Origin: Richelia sp. SL_2_1
GTDB taxonomy: Bacteria; Cyanobacteriota; Cyanobacteriia; Cyanobacteriales; Nostocaceae
DNA length: 43,659 bases
Assembly: GCA_012033205.1 (NCBI GenBank)
Contig: JAAUSO010000042.1
Span: forward strand, 1-43,659
Reading direction: 5' to 3'
Shown here: piece after piece, positions 26,960 to 35,414 of the stretch
Numbering within the stretch: position 1 is the first letter of the stretch
Layout: every line of letters starts with the position of its first letter
Made by a program: the position numbers and the translations under genes
Notes under the pieces: model-generated
Told to the model about the DNA's origin: nothing
The model's input: only the letters and a program-made list of their open reading frames with translations
The model's database searches: none

Positions 26960-28108
26960 CTAGTAACGATCTAATTGGGCTTCAATTGCCTCGATAAATT
27001 GGTGTTGTTGCCAGTTTGCGATCAAATAGGCAGCAATACAAGCACCTCCAGCACCCATACCCTCTTTCACAAAGCCTTGTTCGTAAGCTTGTAGTTGAAC
27101 ATAACGAGAATCATTAAAACATAGTCCAGTGGCAAGTAGAGATGGTGTGATGATACTTTTTTTACCTATCTGCTGGGCTAATTTTGTTGTATTACAAGTA
27201 GAATCGGGAGCAACCCAACGAGTAGTACCGATAACGACTTCTTCAGGTTGCCAAGACAAATTATAAAATTGCGCGATCGCACTTGCTAAAGCAAATACAG
27301 CCAGCATTTGTGTACCACCAGCAAGCATTACACCACCATGACGACTAGCAGCGATCGCCATTCCAGCCACAGCAACCTGCATCGGATCTCCCACCCCAGC
27401 CACAAGTCGTAAAGGATCTAGAGTTAGGAGTGAGGAGTTATGAGTTATGAGTTGAAATTTTCTCTCCCCATCCCCTAGTCTCCCCATCTCTTTCAACCCT
27501 GCTTGAACAATTTCCCATTTTTGAGCGTGATTGCACACGGGATGAGAGCTATTAACCATACCTTGGGCTGCAATACCCAAACCCGTTAAAATTGCTAGAG
27601 CAGTAGTAGTTCCACCAACAACACATTCACCGATAACTAAATATTCGTTTTCCTTGTTACGAGAAAGCCTTTCACCCCAAATCATTCCTTGATTTAACAA
27701 ATGTTGTACTGTAGCAAAATCCATTGCTGCACCTTGGCTCAAGCATTTAGCCGGTACACCTCCCAAATCAATAGTTGGTACGGTTGGAGTTTCGAGTAAA
27801 CCCGCATTAAATAGATAAACTGGAATACCTAGCGTCTCTACAACAGCGCGAGTAATAAACACCGGAGACGCACCCGCAATCAGTGGAGGTAAGGGATATT
27901 GCCCTTTTTTATTTGTTCCATAGTATAAAAACTCAGCATCTGCCAAAGCCGTATATTTTCGGTCTTCAGGAGTACTACCAGCAGCAGAAATACCAGGAAT
28001 CAAGCCTGTTTTAGTGAAACCTAACACACAGGCAAATGCAGCTTTTTCACCTTTATACTTAGAAATCCAAGCCTCACCTTGAGTAATATTTGTGTATATA
28101 CTAAGCAT
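26960..28108 (-). CDS. TIGR00303 family protein (CobT-like nicotinate phosphoribosyltransferase homologue) with repeat insertion
   Basis: This family is related to nicotinate mononucleotide:dimethylbenzimidazole phosphoribosyltransferase (CobT) and is the usual cyanobacterial member, so a role in making the cobamide lower ligand is likely. The 382-residue protein has the Gly-rich VIGECVVGGTTTALAILTG, then DPMQVAVAGMAIAAS, AGGTQMLAVFALA and the C-terminal GAGGACIAAYL. Residues about 206-229 (GRLGDGERKFQLITHNSSLLTL) are encoded by an STRR-like sequence (27418-27490) lying in frame between the conserved LKEM and DPLRL. They are probably a surface-loop insertion. A GATTTTA array precedes the ATG by a few bases. 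Confidence 0.82.
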   Translation of the reverse strand: MLSIYTNITQGEAWISKYKGEKAAFACVLGFTKTGLIPGISAAGSTPEDRKYTALADAEFLYYGTNKKGQYPLPPLIAGASPVFITRAVVETLGIPVYLFNAGLLETPTVPTIDLGGVPAKCLSQGAAMDFATVQHLLNQGMIWGERLSRNKENEYLVIGECVVGGTTTALAILTGLGIAAQGMVNSSHPVCNHAQKWEIVQAGLKEMGRLGDGERKFQLITHNSSLLTLDPLRLVAGVGDPMQVAVAGMAIAASRHGGVMLAGGTQMLAVFALASAIAQFYNLSWQPEEVVIGTTRWVAPDSTCNTTKLAQQIGKKSIITPSLLATGLCFNDSRYVQLQAYEQGFVKEGMGAGGACIAAYLIANWQQHQFIEAIEAQLDRY

Positions 28109-28109
28109 G

Positions 28110-28205
28110 GAATTTTAGATTTTAGATTGACGACGAGTACCACCGGAGTTAGTACCACCGGAGTTATTTGTCTCTTTGTCCTATTCCCTATTCCCTATTC
28201 CCATC
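28110..28205. repeat. Mixed short repeats: GATTTTA, AGTACCACCGGAGTT and CTATTCC units
   Basis: GATTTTA units (28110-28127) abut the CobT-like start. Two copies of agtaccaccggagtt follow (about 28136-28165); the same 15-mer occurs after moeB near 1399. CTATTCC heptamers then run to the end of the DUF2232 gene. Confidence 0.75.
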
Positions 28206-28206
28206 A

Positions 28207-28928
28207 TTAATCATAATCCATCAACACCTGTACCCATTGCGGTGGGCGGGGTATGGGATTGCCTAATCGGTCTAATAATAACCATGCTGCTATGTGTACT
28301 ACGAATAAATATATAAAATTATTAAGTAATATTAAGCAAATCGCACCGATTTGAATTAGAAAGGGGCTGGGTGTTGTGAGGATTCCTAAGTTAAGGAATA
28401 ACCATTCTAAAATGTTGGTTACTTGGTTGATCAAGTAAATCCACAGGTCTTCACCTGAGAGTAAGGATAGTAACCACAGGCGAAAAAACACACCTATTGT
28501 ACCAAGAAGGGTAGCCAAGCTGATGGAAACAATCCAAGGAACGCGACGGTGCCATGCTGAACCTAGAAGTACTCCCATAAAAGCATAGGGGATGACAAAT
28601 AGCAGACTCCTGGTTGGTCCCATTAATACTAATAGCAGCAAACCGGAGGTTAAAGCTGACATCCATGCGGCTCTACTATTCCAGCGTAGATAAACTAAAG
28701 CGATGGGGATGGGGAAAAATACTTTAAGAAGACCTAAAGGGAAATAAAAATTAATAAACCAAATCAAACTGCCGGTACTTGCCAAAAATGCCGTTTCCAC
28801 CATTGTAATGGTGCATCGACTTGAAATTCTGGAGTAGCCAAATCCTGATGGTTTGAATTGTTGGAAGGGTTTTGATTAAAGGAATTGTTTCCCCCTTTAT
28901 CATCCGTAGAAGAATTAAGAATATCCAT
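28207..28928 (-). CDS. DUF2232 integral membrane protein (frameshift near N-terminus)
   Basis: The conserved body starts MVETAFLASTGSLIWF (at 28803) and contains six or so transmembrane helices, ending in WLLLDRLGNPIPRPPQWVQVL. DUF2232 proteins are predicted membrane transport or S-component-like proteins of unknown substrate. Upstream, the ATG at 28928 opens a soluble, Asn/Ser-rich N-terminal segment (MDILNSSTDDKGGNNS... to FQVDAPL) typical of cyanobacterial members. It joins the body if one base is restored near 28806-28808 (tta aca atg gtg). The corrected protein has 240 residues. The stop of the Crp-type gene lies 22 bp upstream of 28928, so the two are probably cotranscribed. Confidence 0.82.
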
Positions 28929-28950
28929 GTGAAAGACGGTGTGCCATCGG

Positions 28951-29649
28951 TTAATTTATCATCTGTTCTAACGCTGATACATTGGGAATACAAATAACAT
29001 CCCCATCACGGTTAATCAATTTTTTCTTTTCTAACTTAGTTAATACCCTAGTTACGGTTTCTCGTGCCAGTCCGCTCAAACTACTCAACTCCCGATGTGG
29101 TAAATTAGGAATCTCCACACCCGTGGAATTTTTTATCCCTTGTCCTTCTGCCAAAAATAACAAAGTATCTGCCACGCGAGAAGCTGAATCCGATTCCCGT
29201 AATCGTAAGCGTCGGTTAACTTGTCGCAAACGGCGAGCCATTAACTGTGCTAATCGAACTCCCGCTAAAGGTTCGGTGTTGAGTAATTTAATAAAATCTT
29301 GGGATGGTAAACTACCGATTTGAGTAGAAGTGAGAGTAATCACATCGGTGGAGCGAGGTACTTCATCTAATGCAGCCATTTCACCAAATAATTCTCCTCT
29401 ACCAAGAATATTTAGCGTTAATTCTTTACCTTCTAGATTGTAAGTGCGAATTTTGACCCAACCCTCCACAATAAAATAAACGGAACCACCCCAGTCATTT
29501 TCTAATAAAATTACCTGATTCGCTGGGTGAGAGCGACTAACAAGATTGCTTAAAGCTAATTCAATGGCGGTTTTTGGTAGCCCTTCAAAAAAAGGAGTTG
29601 AGAGAGTTACTTCTTTGGCAAGAGGGTGCAAGCTATACCTATCTTCCAT
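28951..29649 (-). CDS. Crp/Fnr-family transcriptional regulator
   Basis: This 232-residue protein has an N-terminal cyclic-nucleotide-binding-type beta roll (about 20-130, with GELFGEMAALDEVPRSTDV). A dimerisation helix (about 130-150) and a C-terminal winged helix (about 150-225) follow; its recognition helix region reads HRELSSLSGLARETVTRVLTKLE. The residues needed for cAMP binding (RxxT type) are only partly matched (PRSTDV), so effector binding is uncertain. It is not NtcA: the recognition helix differs. A GTA-N8-TAC palindrome lies 22 bp upstream of the start. It probably forms a transcription unit with the DUF2232 gene. Confidence 0.9.
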   Translation of the reverse strand: MEDRYSLHPLAKEVTLSTPFFEGLPKTAIELALSNLVSRSHPANQVILLENDWGGSVYFIVEGWVKIRTYNLEGKELTLNILGRGELFGEMAALDEVPRSTDVITLTSTQIGSLPSQDFIKLLNTEPLAGVRLAQLMARRLRQVNRRLRLRESDSASRVADTLLFLAEGQGIKNSTGVEIPNLPHRELSSLSGLARETVTRVLTKLEKKKLINRDGDVICIPNVSALEQMIN

Positions 29650-29670
29650 TGGGACATTTTGATTTTAGTT

Positions 29671-29684
29671 GTAATACAAATTAC
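29671..29684. promoter_or_regulatory. GTA-N8-TAC palindrome (NtcA/Crp-type box)
   Basis: GTAATACAAATTAC fits the NtcA consensus GTA-N8-TAC and lies between the divergent Crp-type gene (start 29649) and the small ORF at 29759. No canonical -10 box at the usual distance is seen, so it may be an autoregulatory site or chance. Confidence 0.35.
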
Positions 29685-29758
29685 TTTCCAAACCAGCCTG
29701 TGGCTCCACCTATGAAAGCACAGCCCCAGGCAAAAACAAAACCAAACAAAACTAAACT

Positions 29759-29902
29759 ATGTTACACAAAAAAAATCAGCAAGTAACTGTTAATCAGCCG
29801 CACCCTGGGAATCAAGAGTCAACGGCAAACGCAGTAATTGGGAATGTCTTGACTTTTCTGAGTTTTCGGCAAGCTTTCCAAGGAACTTATGAACTTATTT
29901 AA
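29759..29902 (+). CDS. Possible 47-residue small protein
   Basis: An ATG frame encodes a polar N-terminal half (MLHKKNQQVTVNQPHPGNQES) and an amphipathic or hydrophobic C-terminal half (AVIGNVLTFLSFRQAFQGTYELI). It lies on the opposite strand from the Crp-type gene in an otherwise empty region, with well-mixed codons and no repeat content. I do not recognise a family. It could be a real small membrane-associated protein or a chance frame. Confidence 0.35.
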   Translation: MLHKKNQQVTVNQPHPGNQESTANAVIGNVLTFLSFRQAFQGTYELI

Positions 29903-30034
29903 AATTGGGTTTAAACTAAGTACAACTTTGATCAGAATTTACCAAAACCCAGCAGTACCAAGATAATTACTCGTTATATTTACTATTGATGGGATTTTTC
30001 CCAAATCCAACACTAAAAGATACAATTTATAATC

Positions 30035-30107
30035 TAAATTCAAATTCAAATTCAAACTTAAACCTAAACTTAAATTCAAACTTAAACTTAAATTCAAACC
30101 TCAAATT
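30035..30107. repeat. AAATTC/AAACTTA hexamer-like microsatellite
   Basis: A run of about twelve 6-bp units (aaattc, aaactt, aaacct) lies about 200 bp upstream of the Hsp70-like gene. A short open frame through it encodes only Asn/Leu/Ser and is a repeat artefact. The rest of 29903-30308 has no gene. Confidence 0.8.
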
Positions 30108-30308
30108 ACTTAGTAACAATTATGTCAAACAGCCTAGGACTGCTAAAAACTCGATTAATTCCCATATTCATCTTGTTCCTATTCTATTCTTGACAATAAC
30201 CTAATAACTACCTGATAGATAATATTACTTTTAGTAATTCTAAACTGATTGCGTTCACTGTTGGCGATCGCCATTACATCTGTAAAGTTCACAATAAGGA
30301 AAATCAAC

Positions 30309-33300
30309 GTGACTTCCCGCGCAAACCAAATCCAAAGCATGATTGCAGACATTGATCAATTACTCGCTCACAAAGGAAAGCGTTTGTGGGGGGTTGTTTC
30401 TTCTCAGGAAGAGCCACGTGAGGTGTTACAGCGTATCCGGGATTTCCTCGTCAAAGAAGCAGAAGAAAAAGAGACTTTGACTCCAGCACAATTACCCCCT
30501 CTGGTGGCAAAATTCGTGGGAGAAGGAAACCAAGATTCTGTTGAGCGACAAAAAACACAATCTCCCGATCATAATCTTTCTGAGTTAATACAGCCACTCA
30601 AAGCAGAATTAACAATGCTGTTGGAAGAAAGAGCCAATTTGGTGAGTGAAATCCGAGAGTTGGAGAAAAAACGGCTACACGATTATTCTCTAGCGCAACA
30701 ATTGGCAACGCAAGAGAAAATCATTTCTGAATTTATGCAGGTGTTAAGCAATCGTTTGTCAGATGAAAATGTGGTGAAAGGTTCTGGAAATATTACGAGT
30801 CAGAAAGCTCTGGGCGCTTCTGGTAATCAAGTAGATTCAGTACGGGTAGAAAGTTTAACTCAGTTGACAAATGATTTAGATCAGCGTTTAGTAGCTTTAG
30901 ATGGTACGGTCAATGTTGTTTTTGAAGGATTACAGCGCAATATTCACGCTTATCACGATTCCTTATCCCAAGCATTAGCAAGAATGCATTATAAGGGAGT
31001 ACAAGGAGAACAGTTACTTGAAGGCTTGATTAAAAATTTCGCAAACCTTCCACCTGCTCAAGAGCAAGAATTATTACAACAAACTATCGAACATTCCAGC
31101 ACTCAAGCAGTTGAAGCAGACGATGGCAATCCCAAGAATTTTGAAAATGTTGAAAATGTTGATTCCGAACAAGTTTACACTCAAGAAAATCACGAAAAAT
31201 TAGCAGTTATCCCCGACGAAACCATTGATAATATTGAATTTTCTCAAGCTCAAGAGGATGAAGATGATACTTCCATGACATCCGATTTGGAAGCAGTGAT
31301 TTTTCAACTCGAAAAAGAATCTGTAAGTGAGTTAAATCAACAATTAGAAGAAAATGATTATTTAGAAATAGAATGGACAGAAGAACCAGAAGAAGTTGAA
31401 GAGGAAATCATTGAACAAGAAATAGTTGTTGATTCTGAAGCTTTTGATTCCCCGGAAAAAATGCAAGCAGTATTAAATGAGTTAAAAAAAGAACAATTAG
31501 AAACCGAAGAATTGCTTGCAAATACTACTTCAGAAAGTACCAATGAGAACGAAGTTGATCAACTTTATGCCAGTTTATTTGATAGCGATAATTTAACTAT
31601 TTCAAATAATCAAACACTTTCCCGGCAAGATTTACAGACCACAATAAATGTAGCAAATCCCCAGAATTACGACCTCAATTCACAATTGCCAGAAACCCAA
31701 ACAGAGAAAGAAGTTATTTCTCAAGAAGTAGTTTTTGAATATACACCCCCATCACCAACCGTTGAAACTGTTGATATTTCTGAGAATGAAGATTCTATAG
31801 ATTATGGCGCTCAATTATCAGTACCAGATTCCTCATTAAATGAGAATAATTCAGGTTTAGACAATGCTAATCAATCCACAAAAAATACAAATACAAATAC
31901 ATTAGAATCAAATCAAACTACTTCTTATACTTATAAACGCAAAACACAAGCTGCCAGTGAAGATACAATAACCCAACTGACAGAACTTTTGTTTGAAGAA
32001 ACACCGTCCGTAGTTACACCAATACCCGATAATTCCCAATTAAACGTAATTCAAACCAGTAAACCAATTCAACAGCAAGAATTGGCTGCTTCAAGCAAAT
32101 CTGAAACTATTACACAAACCGCTACACCAGAAAAACCCCAATTAAAAGAAATTACCCTACCGATTACTTTTCAACCTCAACCAGATACAAAAATAGAAGC
32201 GAATACCGATTTAAACCCACTTCCCCAAACTGAAAAAACTACTACTCTAGAGCAACAAAGCTCCCCAGAAAATAATCCTCCGGTAATTAGTAGTACTGAA
32301 ATTCCTTCTATAAACCCTAGCGAAACAGTTTGGTATTTAGGAATCGATTTAGGAACAACAGGAATTTCCGCAGCGTTGTTAAATCGTTCCACCCAAGTAA
32401 TACATCCAATTTATTGGGATTCGCAGCAGCAGCCTCAAACAGCTTCTCAAACCCGAAATTTCCGTTTACCAGCCGAAGTTTATCTTCCCAAAAGCGCTGC
32501 TCATAAAGACACAGAGGAAAACCCAGCCGAACAAAATATCTATTCAGCATATCTCAAACCATATTTACAAATTTCCCTTCCTTACAAAAATCTTTCCGAA
32601 ACAGCTTCCAGCGAAATGCGTCAGAAATGGGAACCAATACTGCAACTCAATGAATTTTCCACAGTTCCCTTAGTATGGATTGTCCGTTCCCTTTCAAAAC
32701 TGCTTTTAACCTTAAAATCCGACTCCAATAGCACCACTTTAGGATTAACTGCTACTGCCATCGGCATCGAAAAATCCGAATTTGATAGTATTATTGATAA
32801 CATCGCCGGTGTGATTTGTACTTGTCCTTCCAATTGGTCAGAACAGTATCGCTTTAACATCCGTGAATCATTATTGATCAGTAAATTAGTCAAACATCCC
32901 CAACAAGTATTTTTTGTTGAAGAAGCGATCGCCACCTTAATCGCAAAACTAGAAGGTGCTAACGGCGAAATAGTCAAAGTAATCAACAACGAAAACTCCC
33001 CGGCTGTTGCCACCAGCGATACTCAAATTATAGGTAACACCTTAGTCATTAATATCGGAGCCAACGCCACCGAAATGGCATTAGTAGATTTACCCGAAAA
33101 TTTGCAAGATTTAACACACAACGAATTTATGCTCCACGGCTTTACCTGCGGCGGAAAAGCAATGGAACAAGATATTATCACTCAACTATTACTACCGGAA
33201 AAATGGCGAAAATCTCGCAACTCCCAATCACCAGATAACCCTAACGATAACAACCCCCTGCATTGGAAGCCAAATATTCCCGGCTTAGACAAAGTACGTT

Positions 33301-34190
33301 TTTCTAGCTTAGGTTTAAATAACTTAGAACTACCTCGCCCTGGAGAACCCGACATCAGTCAACGGATTTGCTTACAGCAAAGACTCGAAAGCTCCCCCTT
33401 GGGTAAAGCACTATTAGATGCCGCCATTGCCTTGAAGTTAATTTTGCAGCACCAAGAATCCTTTACTATTGAACTTGCAGATCAAAGATGGGAATTACAG
33501 CGACGAGATTTAGAAAGCCAAGTATTTGTCCCATTTGTCCGTCGGATTAACCGTGAACTCAATAAACTATTAGTAGCACGCGGTATTCCTACAGAAGCCA
33601 TCAACCAAATTATTCTGTGCGGTGGTGTTTCATCCATCACTGCTATTAGTCGTTGGTTGCGTCAAAAACTTCCCAGTGCCAAAATTATTCAAGAAAAATA
33701 TCTCGGTGAAAACGGTACTCCCGCTTGTTCTTCCGTCGCCATCGGATTGTGCGTTCTGCCCCTACATCCTTTAGTATTAGAAATACCCAGACAGCAATAC
33801 ACCGACTACTTCTTATTTACCGAATTACTGCGGCTAGTACCAGAAAAAGCATTATCCTTCGGCGAAGTCATCCAATTATTTGAAGCACGCGGAATCAACA
33901 CTCGCACTTGTCAGCAACGCTTATTAGCTTTTCTAGAAGGAGAAATACCACCAGGTTTAATACCCAATAGCCAAGATATGCAATGGCTCAGCCAAACTTC
34001 CGTACAAAACTCCAACTACAAAGCGATTGCTGCATCACCATTATTTGACAAACAAGGCAGTCTTTCCTACCGTCCCAACCTACGACAATTGCAGCATTTA
34101 CGCAATTACCTCGACACAATCAAAGCCAGCGCTCATCAGTCTTTAGAAGAGCCTTATATTGTCAATTTTGCAGTAGGAGTATCTAGTTGA
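30309..34190 (+). CDS. Giant Hsp70/actin-type ATPase protein with coiled-coil N-terminus
   Basis: The start is GTG 30309 (TSRANQIQSMIADIDQLL), giving 1293 residues; an upstream in-frame ATG-like start at 30249 adds unlikely residues. The N-terminal part (about 1-270) is helical with a coiled coil (LTMLLEERANLVSEIRELEKKR). A highly acidic, low-complexity linker runs about 280-660. An actin/Hsp70 ATPase domain follows: phosphate-1 loop GIDLGTTG (about 677-684), ICTCPSNWSEQYR, a connect segment FFVEEAIATLIAKLEG, phosphate-2 loop NIGANATEMALV (915-926) and adenosine motif ILCGGVSSITAI (1102-1113). There is no typical peptide-binding domain or EEVD-like tail, only about 170 further residues. Function is unknown. 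I suspect a cyanobacterial-specific chaperone-like or cytoskeletal scaffold. The stop codon lies in a TTGACAG unit. Confidence 0.82.
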   Translation: MTSRANQIQSMIADIDQLLAHKGKRLWGVVSSQEEPREVLQRIRDFLVKEAEEKETLTPAQLPPLVAKFVGEGNQDSVERQKTQSPDHNLSELIQPLKAELTMLLEERANLVSEIRELEKKRLHDYSLAQQLATQEKIISEFMQVLSNRLSDENVVKGSGNITSQKALGASGNQVDSVRVESLTQLTNDLDQRLVALDGTVNVVFEGLQRNIHAYHDSLSQALARMHYKGVQGEQLLEGLIKNFANLPPAQEQELLQQTIEHSSTQAVEADDGNPKNFENVENVDSEQVYTQENHEKLAVIPDETIDNIEFSQAQEDEDDTSMTSDLEAVIFQLEKESVSELNQQLEENDYLEIEWTEEPEEVEEEIIEQEIVVDSEAFDSPEKMQAVLNELKKEQLETEELLANTTSESTNENEVDQLYASLFDSDNLTISNNQTLSRQDLQTTINVANPQNYDLNSQLPETQTEKEVISQEVVFEYTPPSPTVETVDISENEDSIDYGAQLSVPDSSLNENNSGLDNANQSTKNTNTNTLESNQTTSYTYKRKTQAASEDTITQLTELLFEETPSVVTPIPDNSQLNVIQTSKPIQQQELAASSKSETITQTATPEKPQLKEITLPITFQPQPDTKIEANTDLNPLPQTEKTTTLEQQSSPENNPPVISSTEIPSINPSETVWYLGIDLGTTGISAALLNRSTQVIHPIYWDSQQQPQTASQTRNFRLPAEVYLPKSAAHKDTEENPAEQNIYSAYLKPYLQISLPYKNLSETASSEMRQKWEPILQLNEFSTVPLVWIVRSLSKLLLTLKSDSNSTTLGLTATAIGIEKSEFDSIIDNIAGVICTCPSNWSEQYRFNIRESLLISKLVKHPQQVFFVEEAIATLIAKLEGANGEIVKVINNENSPAVATSDTQIIGNTLVINIGANATEMALVDLPENLQDLTHNEFMLHGFTCGGKAMEQDIITQLLLPEKWRKSRNSQSPDNPNDNNPLHWKPNIPGLDKVRFSSLGLNNLELPRPGEPDISQRICLQQRLESSPLGKALLDAAIALKLILQHQESFTIELADQRWELQRRDLESQVFVPFVRRINRELNKLLVARGIPTEAINQIILCGGVSSITAISRWLRQKLPSAKIIQEKYLGENGTPACSSVAIGLCVLPLHPLVLEIPRQQYTDYFLFTELLRLVPEKALSFGEVIQLFEARGINTRTCQQRLLAFLEGEIPPGLIPNSQDMQWLSQTSVQNSNYKAIAASPLFDKQGSLSYRPNLRQLQHLRNYLDTIKASAHQSLEEPYIVNFAVGVSS

Positions 34191-34413
34191 CAGTTATCAG
34201 TTATCAAGCATCCACTAACTACCAACCACCAACCACCATCAACTTTTAGTCTGCATAAATGATTACCAAGTTTATAAATAAAATATAAATTTTAACAAAT
34301 CAGAGTTTTATTAAAAGATTTGGTGAATTTTTAATATTTAGCCACACTTAGGCTTTGGAGTTATCTATATTGGCACTGAGAAGTTTATTTATTACGTGAT
34401 AATACTGCTAACA

Positions 34414-35118
34414 ATGGTTATCAATAGTACTCCTGCTTTCAAGCGCGATACCAAACAAAACTTAGTATTAGTGAGTCCACCTGACTCCTGGAATTTAAGT
34501 TACCAGTCTGCTCATCCTTCGCAAATCAGTATTGCGAAAAGATTGATTGACATAGTAGGAGCAATTATTGGGTTAATCATAACTGCCGCGATCGCGATTC
34601 CGGTGGCGATGTTAACTTTACTAGATAATCCTGGTCCGATTTTTTACAGCCAAATTCGCTGCGGTATCAATGGACAAAACTTCCGTATCTGGAAATTTCG
34701 CTCAATGATTGTCGGAGCCGAGAAACTCAAACATTTAGTCAAAAACGAAGCCAGTGGTCATATATTTAAATGTACAGAAGATCCCCGGATTACCCGTGTA
34801 GGTAAATTTTTACGTCGTACAAGTTTGGACGAATTACCGCAATTTTGGAACGTACTCAAAGGAGAAATGAGTTTAGTTGGAACTCGTCCACCGACTCCTG
34901 ATGAAGTAGTGCAATACCAACCACAGCACTGGGAAAGACTGCGAGTCAAACCCGGAATTACCGGAGAATGGCAAGCAAACGGTCGTTCCAGCATCAAAGA
35001 TTTTGAAAAGATAGTCCAAATGGATTTAGATTACCAACGTAAGTGGTCTGTATCCTACGATTTATTTCTCATATTTAAAACGATTTGGGTAGTACTCAAG
35101 AAAAACGGCGCTTGTTAG
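34414..35118 (+). CDS. Undecaprenyl-phosphate sugar phosphotransferase (bacterial sugar transferase)
   Basis: This PF02397 enzyme starts exopolysaccharide repeat units by moving a sugar-1-phosphate to undecaprenyl phosphate. With the ATG at 34414 it has 234 residues; an upstream GTG at 34396 is possible. One transmembrane helix (about 50-72, IVGAIIGLIITAAIAIPVAML) precedes the catalytic region: PIFYSQIRCG, IWKFRSMI, DPRITRVGKFLRRTSLDELPQ, VGTRPP and PGITGEWQ. It is the short form without the N-terminal CoA-binding-like domain. A strong terminator follows directly, so it ends its transcript. It shares the pathway with the second sugar transferase at 39340. Confidence 0.9.
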   Translation: MVINSTPAFKRDTKQNLVLVSPPDSWNLSYQSAHPSQISIAKRLIDIVGAIIGLIITAAIAIPVAMLTLLDNPGPIFYSQIRCGINGQNFRIWKFRSMIVGAEKLKHLVKNEASGHIFKCTEDPRITRVGKFLRRTSLDELPQFWNVLKGEMSLVGTRPPTPDEVVQYQPQHWERLRVKPGITGEWQANGRSSIKDFEKIVQMDLDYQRKWSVSYDLFLIFKTIWVVLKKNGAC

Positions 35119-35150
35119 GGCAATTATCAATCAATAATTGCCTTTTATTT
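35119..35150 (+). terminator. Rho-independent terminator
   Basis: GGCAATTAT (35119-35127) pairs perfectly with ATAATTGCC (35134-35142) over a 6-base loop, followed by ttttattt. It begins immediately after the stop codon of the sugar transferase. Confidence 0.8.
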
Positions 35151-35414
35151 GTGTTTAAAAATAATAATAATTGCAGTAAGTCGAAAATTAATCGAAATTG
35201 GTAACCTATCACTTTAAAATCAAAAATAGTCCGGGTTTTACCAATTTTCTATGAAATTTTTCCTTAAATGCAACCCTCCAGTCTCCTTATTTACCAAGAA
35301 GACTAGGGGGTTTAATTGTTTAAAAAAGTTAGTTCAGGGTTCACCCCTAAAATGCGGCTCATCTCTCTTTAATCTCTTCCCTCTGTATTCTCTGCGTCTA
35401 GTAAGGTTTTTTTT

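Noticed and set aside
29986-30204. 72-codon frame upstream of the Hsp70-like gene
   Set aside because: Its centre is a hexamer microsatellite giving only Asn, Leu and Ser; no family or start signal.
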